Positions 43,200 to 52,892 of a stretch of 64,000 nt of DNA are shown piece after piece. A model generated the notes under the pieces. It worked only from the letters and a program-made list of their open reading frames with translations. It was not told the origin of the DNA and did no database searches. The DNA comes from Chitinophagaceae bacterium LGM1 (GTDB lineage Bacteria > Bacteroidota > Bacteroidia > Chitinophagales > Chitinophagaceae). The DNA lies in contig CP075895.1 of the NCBI GenBank assembly GCA_018604165.1, positions 1,759,501-1,823,500 of the forward strand. The letters run 5' to 3'. Every line of letters starts with the position of its first letter. The first letter of the stretch is position 1. The translations under genes and the position numbers were made by a program.

Positions 43200-46160
43200 A
43201 TGAGGTTTCGTAAATTATTAATAGCAAGTATCCTTACTGTACTATCATTATCGCTGACACCACAAACAGCGAAAGCTGACCACTGTGCAGGTGGCGAGTT
43301 GGTATATGAGTGGATTACAGACTCTACCTATCGTTTTATACTTAAGTTTTATAGGGACTGTAATGGTATTGATGCTTATGCTACACAAAACCTTTGTCTT
43401 TACGACTCTTGTAACAACTACAGCGCATCTGTAGTAATGCAAAAATGGTCTGGTACATTACCTGATGGTCGCCCGAATGGCTCCTCTGTAGCGGCAGGCT
43501 GTTCAGGCTATCCTACAAAATGTGAAAGTGCTTCATCTTCAATACCGGGTTATCGAGAATGGTGGTATACAACTGTTGTAGAGTTACCAAGCCGGTGTAC
43601 AAAATGGAAATTTGCAATATGGATAAGTGCCCGAAACTATAGTTTAAACATACCAGGTGGTAATTTGTATTTAGAAACCACCTTTAACAACCAAGTAGCA
43701 CAAGGGAATTCCTCACCCTATTTTTCAATCAAACCCGTTCCATATGCTTGTATTAATCAAGCAACCAGTTACAACAATGGAGCAATTGACCCAAATAGTG
43801 ACTCCCTTTCCAGCGAAATTTTAAACCCTCTTACAGGTAGTAGCTGTACGAGTCCACCAACCAATCTATTACTAACAACAGGGCAAACGCCGCCTCTAAG
43901 TATACCGAGTAACCCATTTCAAACTAATAATACTTTTTCTATAAACCCCCTAACAGGCAACATTACATTTATACCGGCTGTAATCGGTCCGGGTACCGTT
44001 ACTATACGAACAAATGAGTTTCGTAATGGCACAAAAATAGGCTCTATCATGCGAGATGTGCAGGTACAGGTATTGGCCTGCAGTTCGGTAGTACCAACTG
44101 TCAATCCTATACTTACAACTATTGTTGGCGGTGGATATTCATCTAATAGGGTGAATGGTTGTGCAACACAACCGCTGCAATTTTGCTACGAAGTGAACTC
44201 AACAGATACAGGTGCAATATTAATAGCTGACGACAATCATAATGTTTCTATTCCGGCAGCTACCATTACTTATACTAATCAAAAAAGTGACTCAATAAGA
44301 GGTTGTTTTTCATGGACACCTTCTGTTGCAGACTCTGGGTTGAGAAACCTGATTGTTACTGTAAAAGACTCAACTTGCCGACCGCCTGGCATTTTATTAT
44401 ATCAAACTTATACACTACCTATCTATATATGGCCTGTAACAAAAGCGGTACCTGATACAACTATTTGTAAGTTTCAAACAGCGTACCTCAATGTATCTGG
44501 TGGTGGCAACTTTCAGTGGTCAGTATTACCAGGAGGTTCCCCAATAACAAGTCTTAACAACCCGAATATCCCTAATCCAACTGCTACACCGGGGTTAACT
44601 ACAACCTATGTGGTTACATCAACCGTCAACCCGTATTGTGTAAGAAATAAAGATACTGTGGTGGTAAATATGATAGCAGGCCCTGGCTTTACAAATCTAT
44701 TAGATACATTAACCTGTCCTGGACACGCAGTAAGGTTAAACTTGAACGTTGCAAAACAACCTGGCATCACATATACATATAAGTGGACACCCGCAGGAAA
44801 TCTTAACAGTGATACGCTAGAAGCTCCAATTTTCTATGGACAGAATGGCGTTACATATACAATACAAATTAGCTCATCGGCAAACGATTGTAAATCTTTT
44901 GATACTGTTTTTGTAGATGTGCTTGACGGTTTTTTACTGGAAAATATTGATACTGCAGTGTGTGATGGGGATGCCATTAATACACGTGTTGCTGGTGATA
45001 GTCGATATAGCTATTCATGGACTGCCACATCATCTACGGGTGTATTTAGCAACCCGAATAGTATGACTCCCGTCATTACTCCCAGCCCTATCGGGAAAGA
45101 TAAGTATATCATAAAAGCTACACATCCTAACTGCCCTAATAAAGACAGTATTGCTGAATTTGATATAGAGGTACAACCCAGACCAACTGTAACATTAGGT
45201 CAAGATGAATCTCTTTGTGAAGGAGACACAATGAAAATGCAGGCATTTGTTTTTCCTCCTACATACCCATTCAATCTTAACTGGACACCAGGATCGTCGC
45301 TTGACTACCCTACAACACTTAATCCTATTTTTACTGCAAAGCAGACAACAACGCTAACTCTCACTGCATCTACATCGGCAGGTTGTATAGCTAATGACTC
45401 AGTAAATGTGACCGTATTCCCGGCTGACTTTATTACTGTAAATGGAGATACAGCTATATGCCCAGGCAATGATGTGCAAATTGAAGTAACTGGCAATGGT
45501 ATCAAATCATTCAGGTGGTACCCTGATTTCAGAATTAGTAACACCAGCTCACTTACGCCATTTGTTAATCCGTTGAATACACAGATTTATACAGTATATG
45601 CAGTAGATACAAACGCTTGTTTTGATACGGGGATGGTAAAAATAATTGTTAACCCCGGTGCCAGATTGTTTTTACAAGACTCAGTTCGCATATATCCGGG
45701 CGAATCTTATCAAATAGACCCGTTGGGCAACTGTAGTTACTTTACCTGGTTCCCTTCATTAGGGCTATCTCGTAACAATATTTCTAATCCTGTTGCGAAA
45801 CCTGAGGTAAATACAAAATATATTGTAACCGCTGTAACAGAAAATGGATGTAGTACAATTGACTCTGTAACGATACTGGTTTCTGATGAGAGCTTAGTTG
45901 ATGTACCAAATGCATTTTCTCCGGGTGGCGCAAATACAACATTCAAAATTGTAAGGCGAGGTGATCTGACGTTGAAAGGATTTACAATCTACAACAGATG
46001 GGGACAGAAAGTATTTGAAACTAAGGATATTGACAAAGGATGGGATGGCACATACAATGGAGAGCCACAACCTTTGGGAGTGTACATTTATACCATAGAT
46101 GCTGTAAATGCAAACGGCAAACGCATTACCAAACAAGGAAATGTGACGCTTGTCAGATAA
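43200..46160 (+). CDS. Giant T9SS type B surface protein 2 (paralogue of 1)
   Basis: 986 residues. Signal peptide ending QTAKA. The N-terminal module DHCAGGELVYEWITDSTYRF, then FYRDCNGID parallels protein 1. The middle consists of Ig-like repeats with NPNIPNPTATPGLTTTYVVT, NPIFTAKQTTTLTLT and NPVAKPEVNTKYIVTA phrases. The type B sorting domain (VPNAFSPGGANTTFKI, FTIYNRWGQKVFE, GWDGTYNG, VTLVR) ends the chain. Probably a tandem duplicate that has diverged. Separate terminators suggest independent transcription. Confidence 0.88.
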   Translation: MRFRKLLIASILTVLSLSLTPQTAKADHCAGGELVYEWITDSTYRFILKFYRDCNGIDAYATQNLCLYDSCNNYSASVVMQKWSGTLPDGRPNGSSVAAGCSGYPTKCESASSSIPGYREWWYTTVVELPSRCTKWKFAIWISARNYSLNIPGGNLYLETTFNNQVAQGNSSPYFSIKPVPYACINQATSYNNGAIDPNSDSLSSEILNPLTGSSCTSPPTNLLLTTGQTPPLSIPSNPFQTNNTFSINPLTGNITFIPAVIGPGTVTIRTNEFRNGTKIGSIMRDVQVQVLACSSVVPTVNPILTTIVGGGYSSNRVNGCATQPLQFCYEVNSTDTGAILIADDNHNVSIPAATITYTNQKSDSIRGCFSWTPSVADSGLRNLIVTVKDSTCRPPGILLYQTYTLPIYIWPVTKAVPDTTICKFQTAYLNVSGGGNFQWSVLPGGSPITSLNNPNIPNPTATPGLTTTYVVTSTVNPYCVRNKDTVVVNMIAGPGFTNLLDTLTCPGHAVRLNLNVAKQPGITYTYKWTPAGNLNSDTLEAPIFYGQNGVTYTIQISSSANDCKSFDTVFVDVLDGFLLENIDTAVCDGDAINTRVAGDSRYSYSWTATSSTGVFSNPNSMTPVITPSPIGKDKYIIKATHPNCPNKDSIAEFDIEVQPRPTVTLGQDESLCEGDTMKMQAFVFPPTYPFNLNWTPGSSLDYPTTLNPIFTAKQTTTLTLTASTSAGCIANDSVNVTVFPADFITVNGDTAICPGNDVQIEVTGNGIKSFRWYPDFRISNTSSLTPFVNPLNTQIYTVYAVDTNACFDTGMVKIIVNPGARLFLQDSVRIYPGESYQIDPLGNCSYFTWFPSLGLSRNNISNPVAKPEVNTKYIVTAVTENGCSTIDSVTILVSDESLVDVPNAFSPGGANTTFKIVRRGDLTLKGFTIYNRWGQKVFETKDIDKGWDGTYNGEPQPLGVYIYTIDAVNANGKRITKQGNVTLVR

Positions 46161-46182
46161 TCAGTTACGTTATACATACAAT

Positions 46183-46215
46183 AAAAAAGAGAGGCTATGA
46201 GACCTCTCTTTTTTT
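46183..46215. terminator. Bidirectional terminator between convergent genes
   Basis: 12-bp stem (46183-46194 with 46203-46214) with A-run on one side and T-run on the other; serves both giant protein 2 and the C1 peptidase gene. Confidence 0.8.
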
Positions 46216-46240
46216 ATAACTTTATTACAACAAAATAATG

Positions 46241-47413
46241 TTATTTTAATTTACTTCTTATTTCAGAAGGGATAGCACTTTTATGGAGTAATATAGCAGT
46301 AGTCTTATATTTTACGTATGCTTTTGTAACATACATGTATCCTTTATAATCATTCTTTTCTCCCCAAGAGTTTTTTACTATATAATATTCCTTCCCTTGC
46401 TGGTCGTTAGCAATACCAACAATATGCATACCGTGATCATCTGTTGTACTATAATTATCAAAGGCCTCTTGTCTCATTGCAGCAGTTATTTTGCGCTCAG
46501 GCATAGGGCCATTAAATAGTTTCTTCTGTTCATCCTCTTCCATATCGTCCCATTCTTTTTCAGGAACGAATGCAACACCATTTTTCCAGCTAAAATATTT
46601 TTCACTAACATCTGTTGCCCACGTTACGGTATAGCCTTTGTCAAGTGCATTGTCTATAATTGCAGTCAAATCATTCATCTTAACGTTATACACCTTTTCC
46701 CAACTCCAGTTATCGGGCACCATCAATGTTGTCTGTTCATAGTAAGGTTTGCTGCTGAATGAAGACAACTCTATATAATCTTCAGGATTAATGCCAACTA
46801 CTTTTTGTGCAAATGTTTGTGGAGTATATTGCTTCCCATTCCAAGTAAAGGCTGAGGGAACTTCTCCCAAATACACATCCAGCACGGCATTAAAAGCGCG
46901 CTTCCAATTGGGCGTTAATTTACCATTCGGATTTTTAACAATTGCATCAAGCATACCTTTCAATATAGACTGCATCTCACCAAACTTATTTTTGTTAGTA
47001 CCGTATTGCAATCCGCTATAGACAGATTGTGGTATAGCACCGTAACGTGCATACATATTTATTACATCGTGGCAAGAGCCGCCATCGCCCCAACTAACAG
47101 CACCGTGCATCCTTACATAGTTGTCAGCTTTTTCTTCGTACACACGCCTGGCTGTATATATTTCAGCAATATCTACCGGCTTTTTACCCAATCTTGCCAT
47201 TTCGCTTTCAAGAAACGAATTGGTACTATAGCTCCAGCAAGTACCTGAACTTCCCTGATTTTTTACAGCAGTATTCTCAAGGTCTATAACGTGTGTAAAG
47301 GTGAATTTTTTCTTTGCACTATCACTTTTATTACCGTCAATCTTTTTTATTAAGTCATCTTGTGCCGTACATATATAGGGCAATAAGCCTGCTAATAACA
47401 ATAATCTTTTCAT
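46241..47413 (-). CDS. Secreted C1-family cysteine peptidase, bleomycin hydrolase/PepC-like
   Basis: 390 residues. Signal peptide ending YICTAQ. Catalytic Cys59 in NQGSSGTCWSYS, catalytic His in DDHGMHIVGIA, catalytic Asn in YIVKNSWGEK. The insertion pattern and ETAR-like AEIYTARRVYEEKAD place it in the C1B (bleomycin hydrolase) subgroup. PepC enzymes are usually cytoplasmic aminopeptidases, so the export signal is notable. No sorting domain is present. It lies between giant T9SS proteins on the opposite strand. Confidence 0.9.
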   Translation of the reverse strand: MKRLLLLAGLLPYICTAQDDLIKKIDGNKSDSAKKKFTFTHVIDLENTAVKNQGSSGTCWSYSTNSFLESEMARLGKKPVDIAEIYTARRVYEEKADNYVRMHGAVSWGDGGSCHDVINMYARYGAIPQSVYSGLQYGTNKNKFGEMQSILKGMLDAIVKNPNGKLTPNWKRAFNAVLDVYLGEVPSAFTWNGKQYTPQTFAQKVVGINPEDYIELSSFSSKPYYEQTTLMVPDNWSWEKVYNVKMNDLTAIIDNALDKGYTVTWATDVSEKYFSWKNGVAFVPEKEWDDMEEDEQKKLFNGPMPERKITAAMRQEAFDNYSTTDDHGMHIVGIANDQQGKEYYIVKNSWGEKNDYKGYMYVTKAYVKYKTTAILLHKSAIPSEIRSKLK

Positions 47414-47493
47414 TAAATAATTTGTTTGAAGTGCAAATGTATAAGCAAAAAACTGTTGTTATATGCACATATATGGGGTAATAAAGAAGGGAT

Positions 47494-47814
47494 TTATTCC
47501 ATATCTATACTATAAAGCAAGGTTTCGGTATCTCCATTGATGCCATAGAGAGCATTTTTGCGCACTGTAAAACGCTTATAATCTATACAAAGTTGCATCA
47601 CAATTTTTTCTCTTTTCCAATCATCAGCATATTCTGCAGCTTCTTCTTCGGGCATTGTTGCCAATAATTGCTGCAACTCTGTATTTGCGCTATAAGCAGC
47701 TTCAACCTGTCGTGTTAAGCCAATTATATATTCTCCGGGCATACCAATTTCAAAGTCAAAAAGGACTTCAAATAGCTGCTCTGTATCTTCAAATGTCTGC
47801 TGCTTAATATACAT
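47494..47814 (-). CDS. Hypothetical acidic protein
   Basis: 106 residues, no signal peptide, rich in Glu/Asp with helical pattern (ELQQLLATMPEEEAAEYADDWKREKI). No family is recognised. Located 80 bases upstream of the C1 peptidase on the same strand. Confidence 0.6.
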   Translation of the reverse strand: MYIKQQTFEDTEQLFEVLFDFEIGMPGEYIIGLTRQVEAAYSANTELQQLLATMPEEEAAEYADDWKREKIVMQLCIDYKRFTVRKNALYGINGDTETLLYSIDME

Positions 47815-48071
47815 ATAAATAATATTTAATAAATTTGTTTAGCAGGTGAAATTTAAGTGTTTTTTAATGTTGTTCTTTTTTAACAAAGGGTTTGCAAAAC
47901 AGGGAAATATGTGTATTTTACGTACAAATTGTATTGAAGTACAAAACAGTTAAAGAATAGCAGAAAACCAACTTTTTGTTTTTTTTCTACGTCTATTCAT
48001 GTTGAGGTGTACTGTAATACTATGTATTATTTAGCTACAAGATTAATCTTAATTATCAGAAATAGTAACCC

Positions 48072-50537
48072 ATGGTAAAAAAGTTATTTAGCAAGCGTTT
48101 ATTTGTTTTAGCGTTATCATTATTGGCTATTGCTAGCCCTAGGCTACATGCACAAACCACTATTACAACCAATTTTACGCCACCGGTAAATCATTTATAT
48201 AATCCAAACCCTTTAGCGCCGCACTTCATAACGTTTGTTGTAACCAATAGCAATCCTTGCCCTATAACTATAACACAGTTGAATTGGTTTCACGTAGGAT
48301 TGAATACATATGGACCTCGTACCCATAGTATGAATGGTGCCAGGTACACTTTGTGGCGTTCTTCTACATCGTTATCAGGTCCCCCATCAACAATTTCAAC
48401 ATTAAATAACTGGGTAGTAGAAGGTATCAGTGATACTATAAATAACGGTACTTCCACAGGCTCATACTATCCGATTCTTACGAATCTTAATATCAGTATT
48501 CCACCTGCTACTACGTATCGTTTTGCATTATCTTCAACAGATACAATTACATATTTCATAAATGTAGCACCAAATACATTTACTGGTGGCGGTGTTACAT
48601 TAAATGTTAGTCCTGCTGTATCTTATATGGGGCAAATGCCAGGACCAGGTAGTAATAATCCTAACGGTTTTGGTGTACCAGCATTTGGGGGTTCTATTAC
48701 CTTTACCAATGCCGGTAATGCAGCACCAGCGCCACCGGTAGTTGTTGCTTCTAGTTTAAAACCATGTAAAAATTCTAATCTCATACTTACTGCTAATATT
48801 CCTGCATATTTGGCAGCAAACGGTGCCGAATTTGAGTTTAGAGACCCAAGTGGCGCAATTATTCAAACAGGAACGTCTAATAAAGATACCATCTTCAGCA
48901 TACAGCCATCTCAGTCAGGTATATATACAGTTAGGGTAAAAGACCCTAATTGTGGAAATGTTTATTCTTTACCTGCGCCTGTGAACATACAAGTACAAAA
49001 TCCGCCACCACCGCAAATAGATGGTAAAACTGATTTTTGCTTAAACGAACCTTTTGTACCTGTAAATGTAGTAGGTACAAATCCTAAATGGTATTATACA
49101 AGCTTTGGTGGTTCACCTATACCATTTACACCTACTTTCAATACAACGACAGTTAATCAGGATTCGTTTTTTGTAACACAAACTGTTGATGGTTGCGAAA
49201 GTGAATTGCGTACAAAGGTATTATATCGTGCTTCTCAGAAACCTGCCCCCCCAATAGTAAGCACTCCGCTTTACTATTGTGAGAATTCACCAGCCAGCCC
49301 ATTGAATGCTACAGGTAACCAACTAAGGTGGTATTACGACCCTGTAGGTGGCATCCCTAGCCTGATAGCACCTACACCAAATACTACTGCAAAAAATACA
49401 TACACTTATTATGTGTCTCAAAGCAATAGAGGTTGTGAAAGTAACAGATCTCTTATCAACGTAATAGTAACCTTCAAGCCAAATGGTTTAATATTGGCTA
49501 CTAAAGAAAAACTATGCCAAATGGATACGCTTACGCTCAATTATTATGGCAGCGCGTTCCCAGGCTCAGCTTATAACTGGACATTCCCTGTGGGTACTAC
49601 TATCCTCAGCAGTGGACCTAACTTTAGCAGTTCTATCCAAATAAAACTGGACTCTGCTGGCTTACGCGACATTAAACTGCAAGTAGGTAATGATGGTTGC
49701 TATAGCGAAGAGTATGCAAAGCAAATACGTGTAGACACATTGCCTATTGCAGATATAGCGCTGAGGCCGAATATATGCGTAGGACAAACTGAACTTGTAT
49801 CGCTGTCTTCTTATACACTTTCTACAGATTCTTTCTTCTGGGATTGGAACGGTGGTGTAACGTCATTCTACTCTACAGACCAAGGACCTTATGGTGTTAC
49901 TTGGAATACACCAGGTCCAAAAACTGTTAAATTGCGTCTGGTTAATAAATTATGTTCTAACACACTGCCTGTCAACACCACAGTACATGCAAAACCTGAT
50001 GCCAGCTTTAAAATTGATGGCTATGATGCAAGTAAACAATTCTGCTCTGGTGATAGTGTGAAAATAACTGCTAATACAGTTGTCAGCAGTAGTAGATATT
50101 CATGGACTCCTACAAGATTCTTTGATAATTACAGTGATCGTCCAGTTACATACGCCCGACTGGATTTTTCTGCCCCAATAAAACTTGATGTTGAAGATGA
50201 GTACGGCTGTAAAAACAGTGACAGTATCAAAATAAGTACTAAAGGTTGTTGTCAGGTTATATTCCCTACAGCGTTTGCACCGGATGGTAATGGAAGAAAT
50301 GCAATATTCCGAATGGTACCAAGACAAGGCGGTGAACAACGTAACCTTGATTTGCGCAGCCTGAAAGTGGTAAACAGATATGGACAAGTAGTGTTTGAAA
50401 CGGCTGACGAGCGCCGTGGTTGGGATGGTAATCTTAATGGTAAGCCACAGTCAATGGGTACATACTTCTACTACGTGAGCTACCGCTGCGATGGTAAGTT
50501 GCTCGAAGAAAAGGGTGAGTTTATGTTGGTACGATAA
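48072..50537 (+). CDS. Large T9SS type B surface protein 3
   Basis: 821 residues. Signal peptide ending RLHAQ. The N-terminal region (about 28-230) has a beta-rich pattern unlike proteins 1 and 2. Ig-like segments follow, several built around an FCLNEP / YCENSP motif before a short Trp-Tyr-Tyr stretch (PKWYYTSFGGSPIPF, LRWYYDPVGGIPSLI), then PKD-like segments. The C-terminal type B sorting domain reads IFPTAFAPDGNGRNAIF, VVNRYGQVVFE, GWDGNLNG, FMLVR. Probably surface-exposed; function unknown. Confidence 0.87.
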   Translation: MVKKLFSKRLFVLALSLLAIASPRLHAQTTITTNFTPPVNHLYNPNPLAPHFITFVVTNSNPCPITITQLNWFHVGLNTYGPRTHSMNGARYTLWRSSTSLSGPPSTISTLNNWVVEGISDTINNGTSTGSYYPILTNLNISIPPATTYRFALSSTDTITYFINVAPNTFTGGGVTLNVSPAVSYMGQMPGPGSNNPNGFGVPAFGGSITFTNAGNAAPAPPVVVASSLKPCKNSNLILTANIPAYLAANGAEFEFRDPSGAIIQTGTSNKDTIFSIQPSQSGIYTVRVKDPNCGNVYSLPAPVNIQVQNPPPPQIDGKTDFCLNEPFVPVNVVGTNPKWYYTSFGGSPIPFTPTFNTTTVNQDSFFVTQTVDGCESELRTKVLYRASQKPAPPIVSTPLYYCENSPASPLNATGNQLRWYYDPVGGIPSLIAPTPNTTAKNTYTYYVSQSNRGCESNRSLINVIVTFKPNGLILATKEKLCQMDTLTLNYYGSAFPGSAYNWTFPVGTTILSSGPNFSSSIQIKLDSAGLRDIKLQVGNDGCYSEEYAKQIRVDTLPIADIALRPNICVGQTELVSLSSYTLSTDSFFWDWNGGVTSFYSTDQGPYGVTWNTPGPKTVKLRLVNKLCSNTLPVNTTVHAKPDASFKIDGYDASKQFCSGDSVKITANTVVSSSRYSWTPTRFFDNYSDRPVTYARLDFSAPIKLDVEDEYGCKNSDSIKISTKGCCQVIFPTAFAPDGNGRNAIFRMVPRQGGEQRNLDLRSLKVVNRYGQVVFETADERRGWDGNLNGKPQSMGTYFYYVSYRCDGKLLEEKGEFMLVR

Positions 50538-50553
50538 TTAGTAAAACTATTAT

Positions 50554-50591
50554 AATAGAAAAAGCCTGCACAACAGCAGGCTTTTTCTATT
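50554..50591. terminator. Bidirectional terminator between convergent genes
   Basis: Perfect 16-bp stem (50554-50569 with 50576-50591), six-base loop, A-run and T-run arms. Serves surface protein 3 and the ArnT-like gene. Confidence 0.9.
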
Positions 50592-50620
50592 ATTGGCAAT
50601 TCAACAATTAAGAACACAAA

Positions 50621-52240
50621 TTACTCAGGTATTCGTTCAAAGAAAACAAAGCCATTTTTCACGCCTTTTTCTTTTAGTTGTTTATATGTTCTCCACTTAT
50701 CAGCCTGTGTTATTTTACAAATAAAGTAAGCTGGCTTATCAATATCGCCAGTCAGTAACCATTGTTCATTATCATGGTTATTATTTAGCTGGGGTTGCTT
50801 TTTAGTATAAAACAGATGTGCATAGCTTTTGTATCCTAATACATGTACATACACATCTTTTCCTGCAAAACTCTTGAAATAGTCAATAGCTGCGCGTTGA
50901 GATATTGCCTCAATTTTAGGAGTAAAATGAACGACTGTTACTTGAATAATAATTAAGTTTATAACAAAGAGTAGTAACATGCCCTTTTTGAACTGCTTGC
51001 GTAACAAAACTACTGCCAAAACTATACCCGCTAAATAGCTGATACCCCACCCTGTTTCTATATAAGACCAGTTGACCAATGCTTGCAGATTACCTACTGC
51101 AAATGGGTCTTTTATTAAAGGAATGAGCGCGTCTTTATTCATGCCAACAATAGGTAGCAATGTAATAGCAATGGCAATTAACAAGCCTGTAATAAGCAAA
51201 AGTACCCTGCTTATATTCCTGACAGTATCTGTTTTTTCTGCTATCCTGTATAGCTGCAATGCTGCCAGATACGTTAATGGAAAATAACATAATGATGAAT
51301 AATGGACAATCTTTGTTTTAACAACAGAAAACAGCAATAAGACAACCCAAAACAGCACCCACATCCATCTTGTAAAGTTTCTTATCTCAACGGTTTCGCT
51401 TCTTTGCTTTTTCAGGTATTGAAACAACAAAGGAGCAGCAGGGAAACAACCGATTAACAACACCAGAAAATGATAGAAAAATGGTCCGCCATGCCCTGCA
51501 TCTTCTGTTTTGAACAGCCTTATCTGATATGTAATAAACTCGTTTACAAACCACCAACCATGCTTATAAACCTCAACTGCAAACCAAATAGAAGTAGTGA
51601 GCAAAGCCATGAGTAATATACAGATAAGGTGTAAAATATTAACCCCTTTAAAGCCCTTATTTACTATGATAAAGACAATAAAAGCCATCGCTGCAATTAA
51701 TGCAGCAGCAGGCCCTTTTGTCATAACAGCCAAGCCAAGAAACAAGCCTGAAAGCAGAGCATGAATCAACTTGTTAGTAGCATGTAGTAATAAATGAAAC
51801 TGAAAGAAACTAAGAAATATAAACAGGTTGAAAGTAGGGTCTATAATACCCGATTTGAAGTAAAAATGAGGCAACCAGGTTGCAGCATACAACAATACCC
51901 ACCATTGTGCCATTTTCTCATTTACAATACGTTTTCCGGCATAATAAAGGCAGAGCAAGGTAGTAACCCCAACAATAGCATTCGGGAAGCGTGCAGCAAA
52001 TTCAGTAATGCCAAACAACTTCATACTAAGCACCTGCAACCAGATAAATAATGGTGGTTTTTCCCAAAATGGCCTGAAGTTGATTTGCATACGCAAATAG
52101 TCATCAGACACAATCATTTCCCTTGCACACTCAGCAAAGTTTATTTCATCCCAATCAAATAAATGAACATTACCTAAAAATGGCATGAACAATAACAAAC
52201 CTGCTATAGCAATGACGATATATTTAATAGCTGTTTGCAT
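50621..52240 (-). CDS. ArnT-like glycosyltransferase, GT39/GT83 family
   Basis: 539 residues, about 12 membrane helices. The first periplasmic loop has the catalytic pattern LFDWDEINFAECAREM followed by NFRPFWEKPPLFIWLQ, as in lipid A aminoarabinose transferase and protein mannosyltransferases that use polyprenyl-phosphate sugars. Last gene of an operon starting with an LptF/G-like gene; one base separates it from the PAP2 phosphatase. Likely adds a sugar to a lipid or protein on the periplasmic face of the inner membrane. Confidence 0.9.
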   Translation of the reverse strand: MQTAIKYIVIAIAGLLLFMPFLGNVHLFDWDEINFAECAREMIVSDDYLRMQINFRPFWEKPPLFIWLQVLSMKLFGITEFAARFPNAIVGVTTLLCLYYAGKRIVNEKMAQWWVLLYAATWLPHFYFKSGIIDPTFNLFIFLSFFQFHLLLHATNKLIHALLSGLFLGLAVMTKGPAAALIAAMAFIVFIIVNKGFKGVNILHLICILLMALLTTSIWFAVEVYKHGWWFVNEFITYQIRLFKTEDAGHGGPFFYHFLVLLIGCFPAAPLLFQYLKKQRSETVEIRNFTRWMWVLFWVVLLLFSVVKTKIVHYSSLCYFPLTYLAALQLYRIAEKTDTVRNISRVLLLITGLLIAIAITLLPIVGMNKDALIPLIKDPFAVGNLQALVNWSYIETGWGISYLAGIVLAVVLLRKQFKKGMLLLFVINLIIIQVTVVHFTPKIEAISQRAAIDYFKSFAGKDVYVHVLGYKSYAHLFYTKKQPQLNNNHDNEQWLLTGDIDKPAYFICKITQADKWRTYKQLKEKGVKNGFVFFERIPE

Positions 52241-52241
52241 A

Positions 52242-52892
52242 CTACACCTTATTCTGTTTAAAAAATAAATGTTTAACCCTGTTCATTATTGTGACGATTA
52301 ATGCCACAAAACATACACCGATAATACTGCCGGCATATACGTCTTCAAAAAAATGGGCAGCCAGATACATTCTTGAATAAGCTGTTACCAAACCCAACAC
52401 GAAGAAGAACATACCCAATGCTTTATATTTTGGTGTTAATAGCATTGCAAGCAAGCAATACAAACTAAAGGCACCACAACTATGGCCTGAGGGGAAACTA
52501 CGCTCCATTAATTGGGGCCATTCAGGTAATGTATGTATCCAAGCATCGCCTGAAAAATACTTTAACGGGCGAGGTGACATATAGCTGCTTTTTAAAAGCT
52601 GCGTAACTAATGTAGGTATAGTAGTTGCTGCTACTGCTGTAATAAAGTACCACCAATTGCGATACATAGAAAACCCGAATAATAAGAGCAATACTATAGC
52701 TATAAACCATCCTTCTCCAAGCGAAGTAACAGATGGCATAACAGCGTCTGCAAAGCTTGTAGTATTAGTATTAAAAAAGCGGAATAGCTGTTCTTTGGTA
52801 TAACATTGTAACACTATCCCACCAACTATCATCCATAGAATGAATGGGATAAAAAAATACAGATTGAATGAAGTGTATGGCTTATTTTTCAT
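52242..52892 (-). CDS. PAP2-family membrane phosphatase
   Basis: 216 residues, five to six membrane helices. The three phosphatase motifs are present: KSSYMSPRPLKYF (KxxxxxxRP), PSGHSCGAF, and SRMYLAAHFFEDV. Related enzymes include lipid A 1-phosphatases and undecaprenyl pyrophosphatases; the operon fits either lipid A dephosphorylation or recycling of the polyprenyl carrier. Its start lies inside the end of the LptF/G-like gene (11-base overlap). Confidence 0.9.
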   Translation of the reverse strand: MKNKPYTSFNLYFFIPFILWMIVGGIVLQCYTKEQLFRFFNTNTTSFADAVMPSVTSLGEGWFIAIVLLLLFGFSMYRNWWYFITAVAATTIPTLVTQLLKSSYMSPRPLKYFSGDAWIHTLPEWPQLMERSFPSGHSCGAFSLYCLLAMLLTPKYKALGMFFFVLGLVTAYSRMYLAAHFFEDVYAGSIIGVCFVALIVTIMNRVKHLFFKQNKV

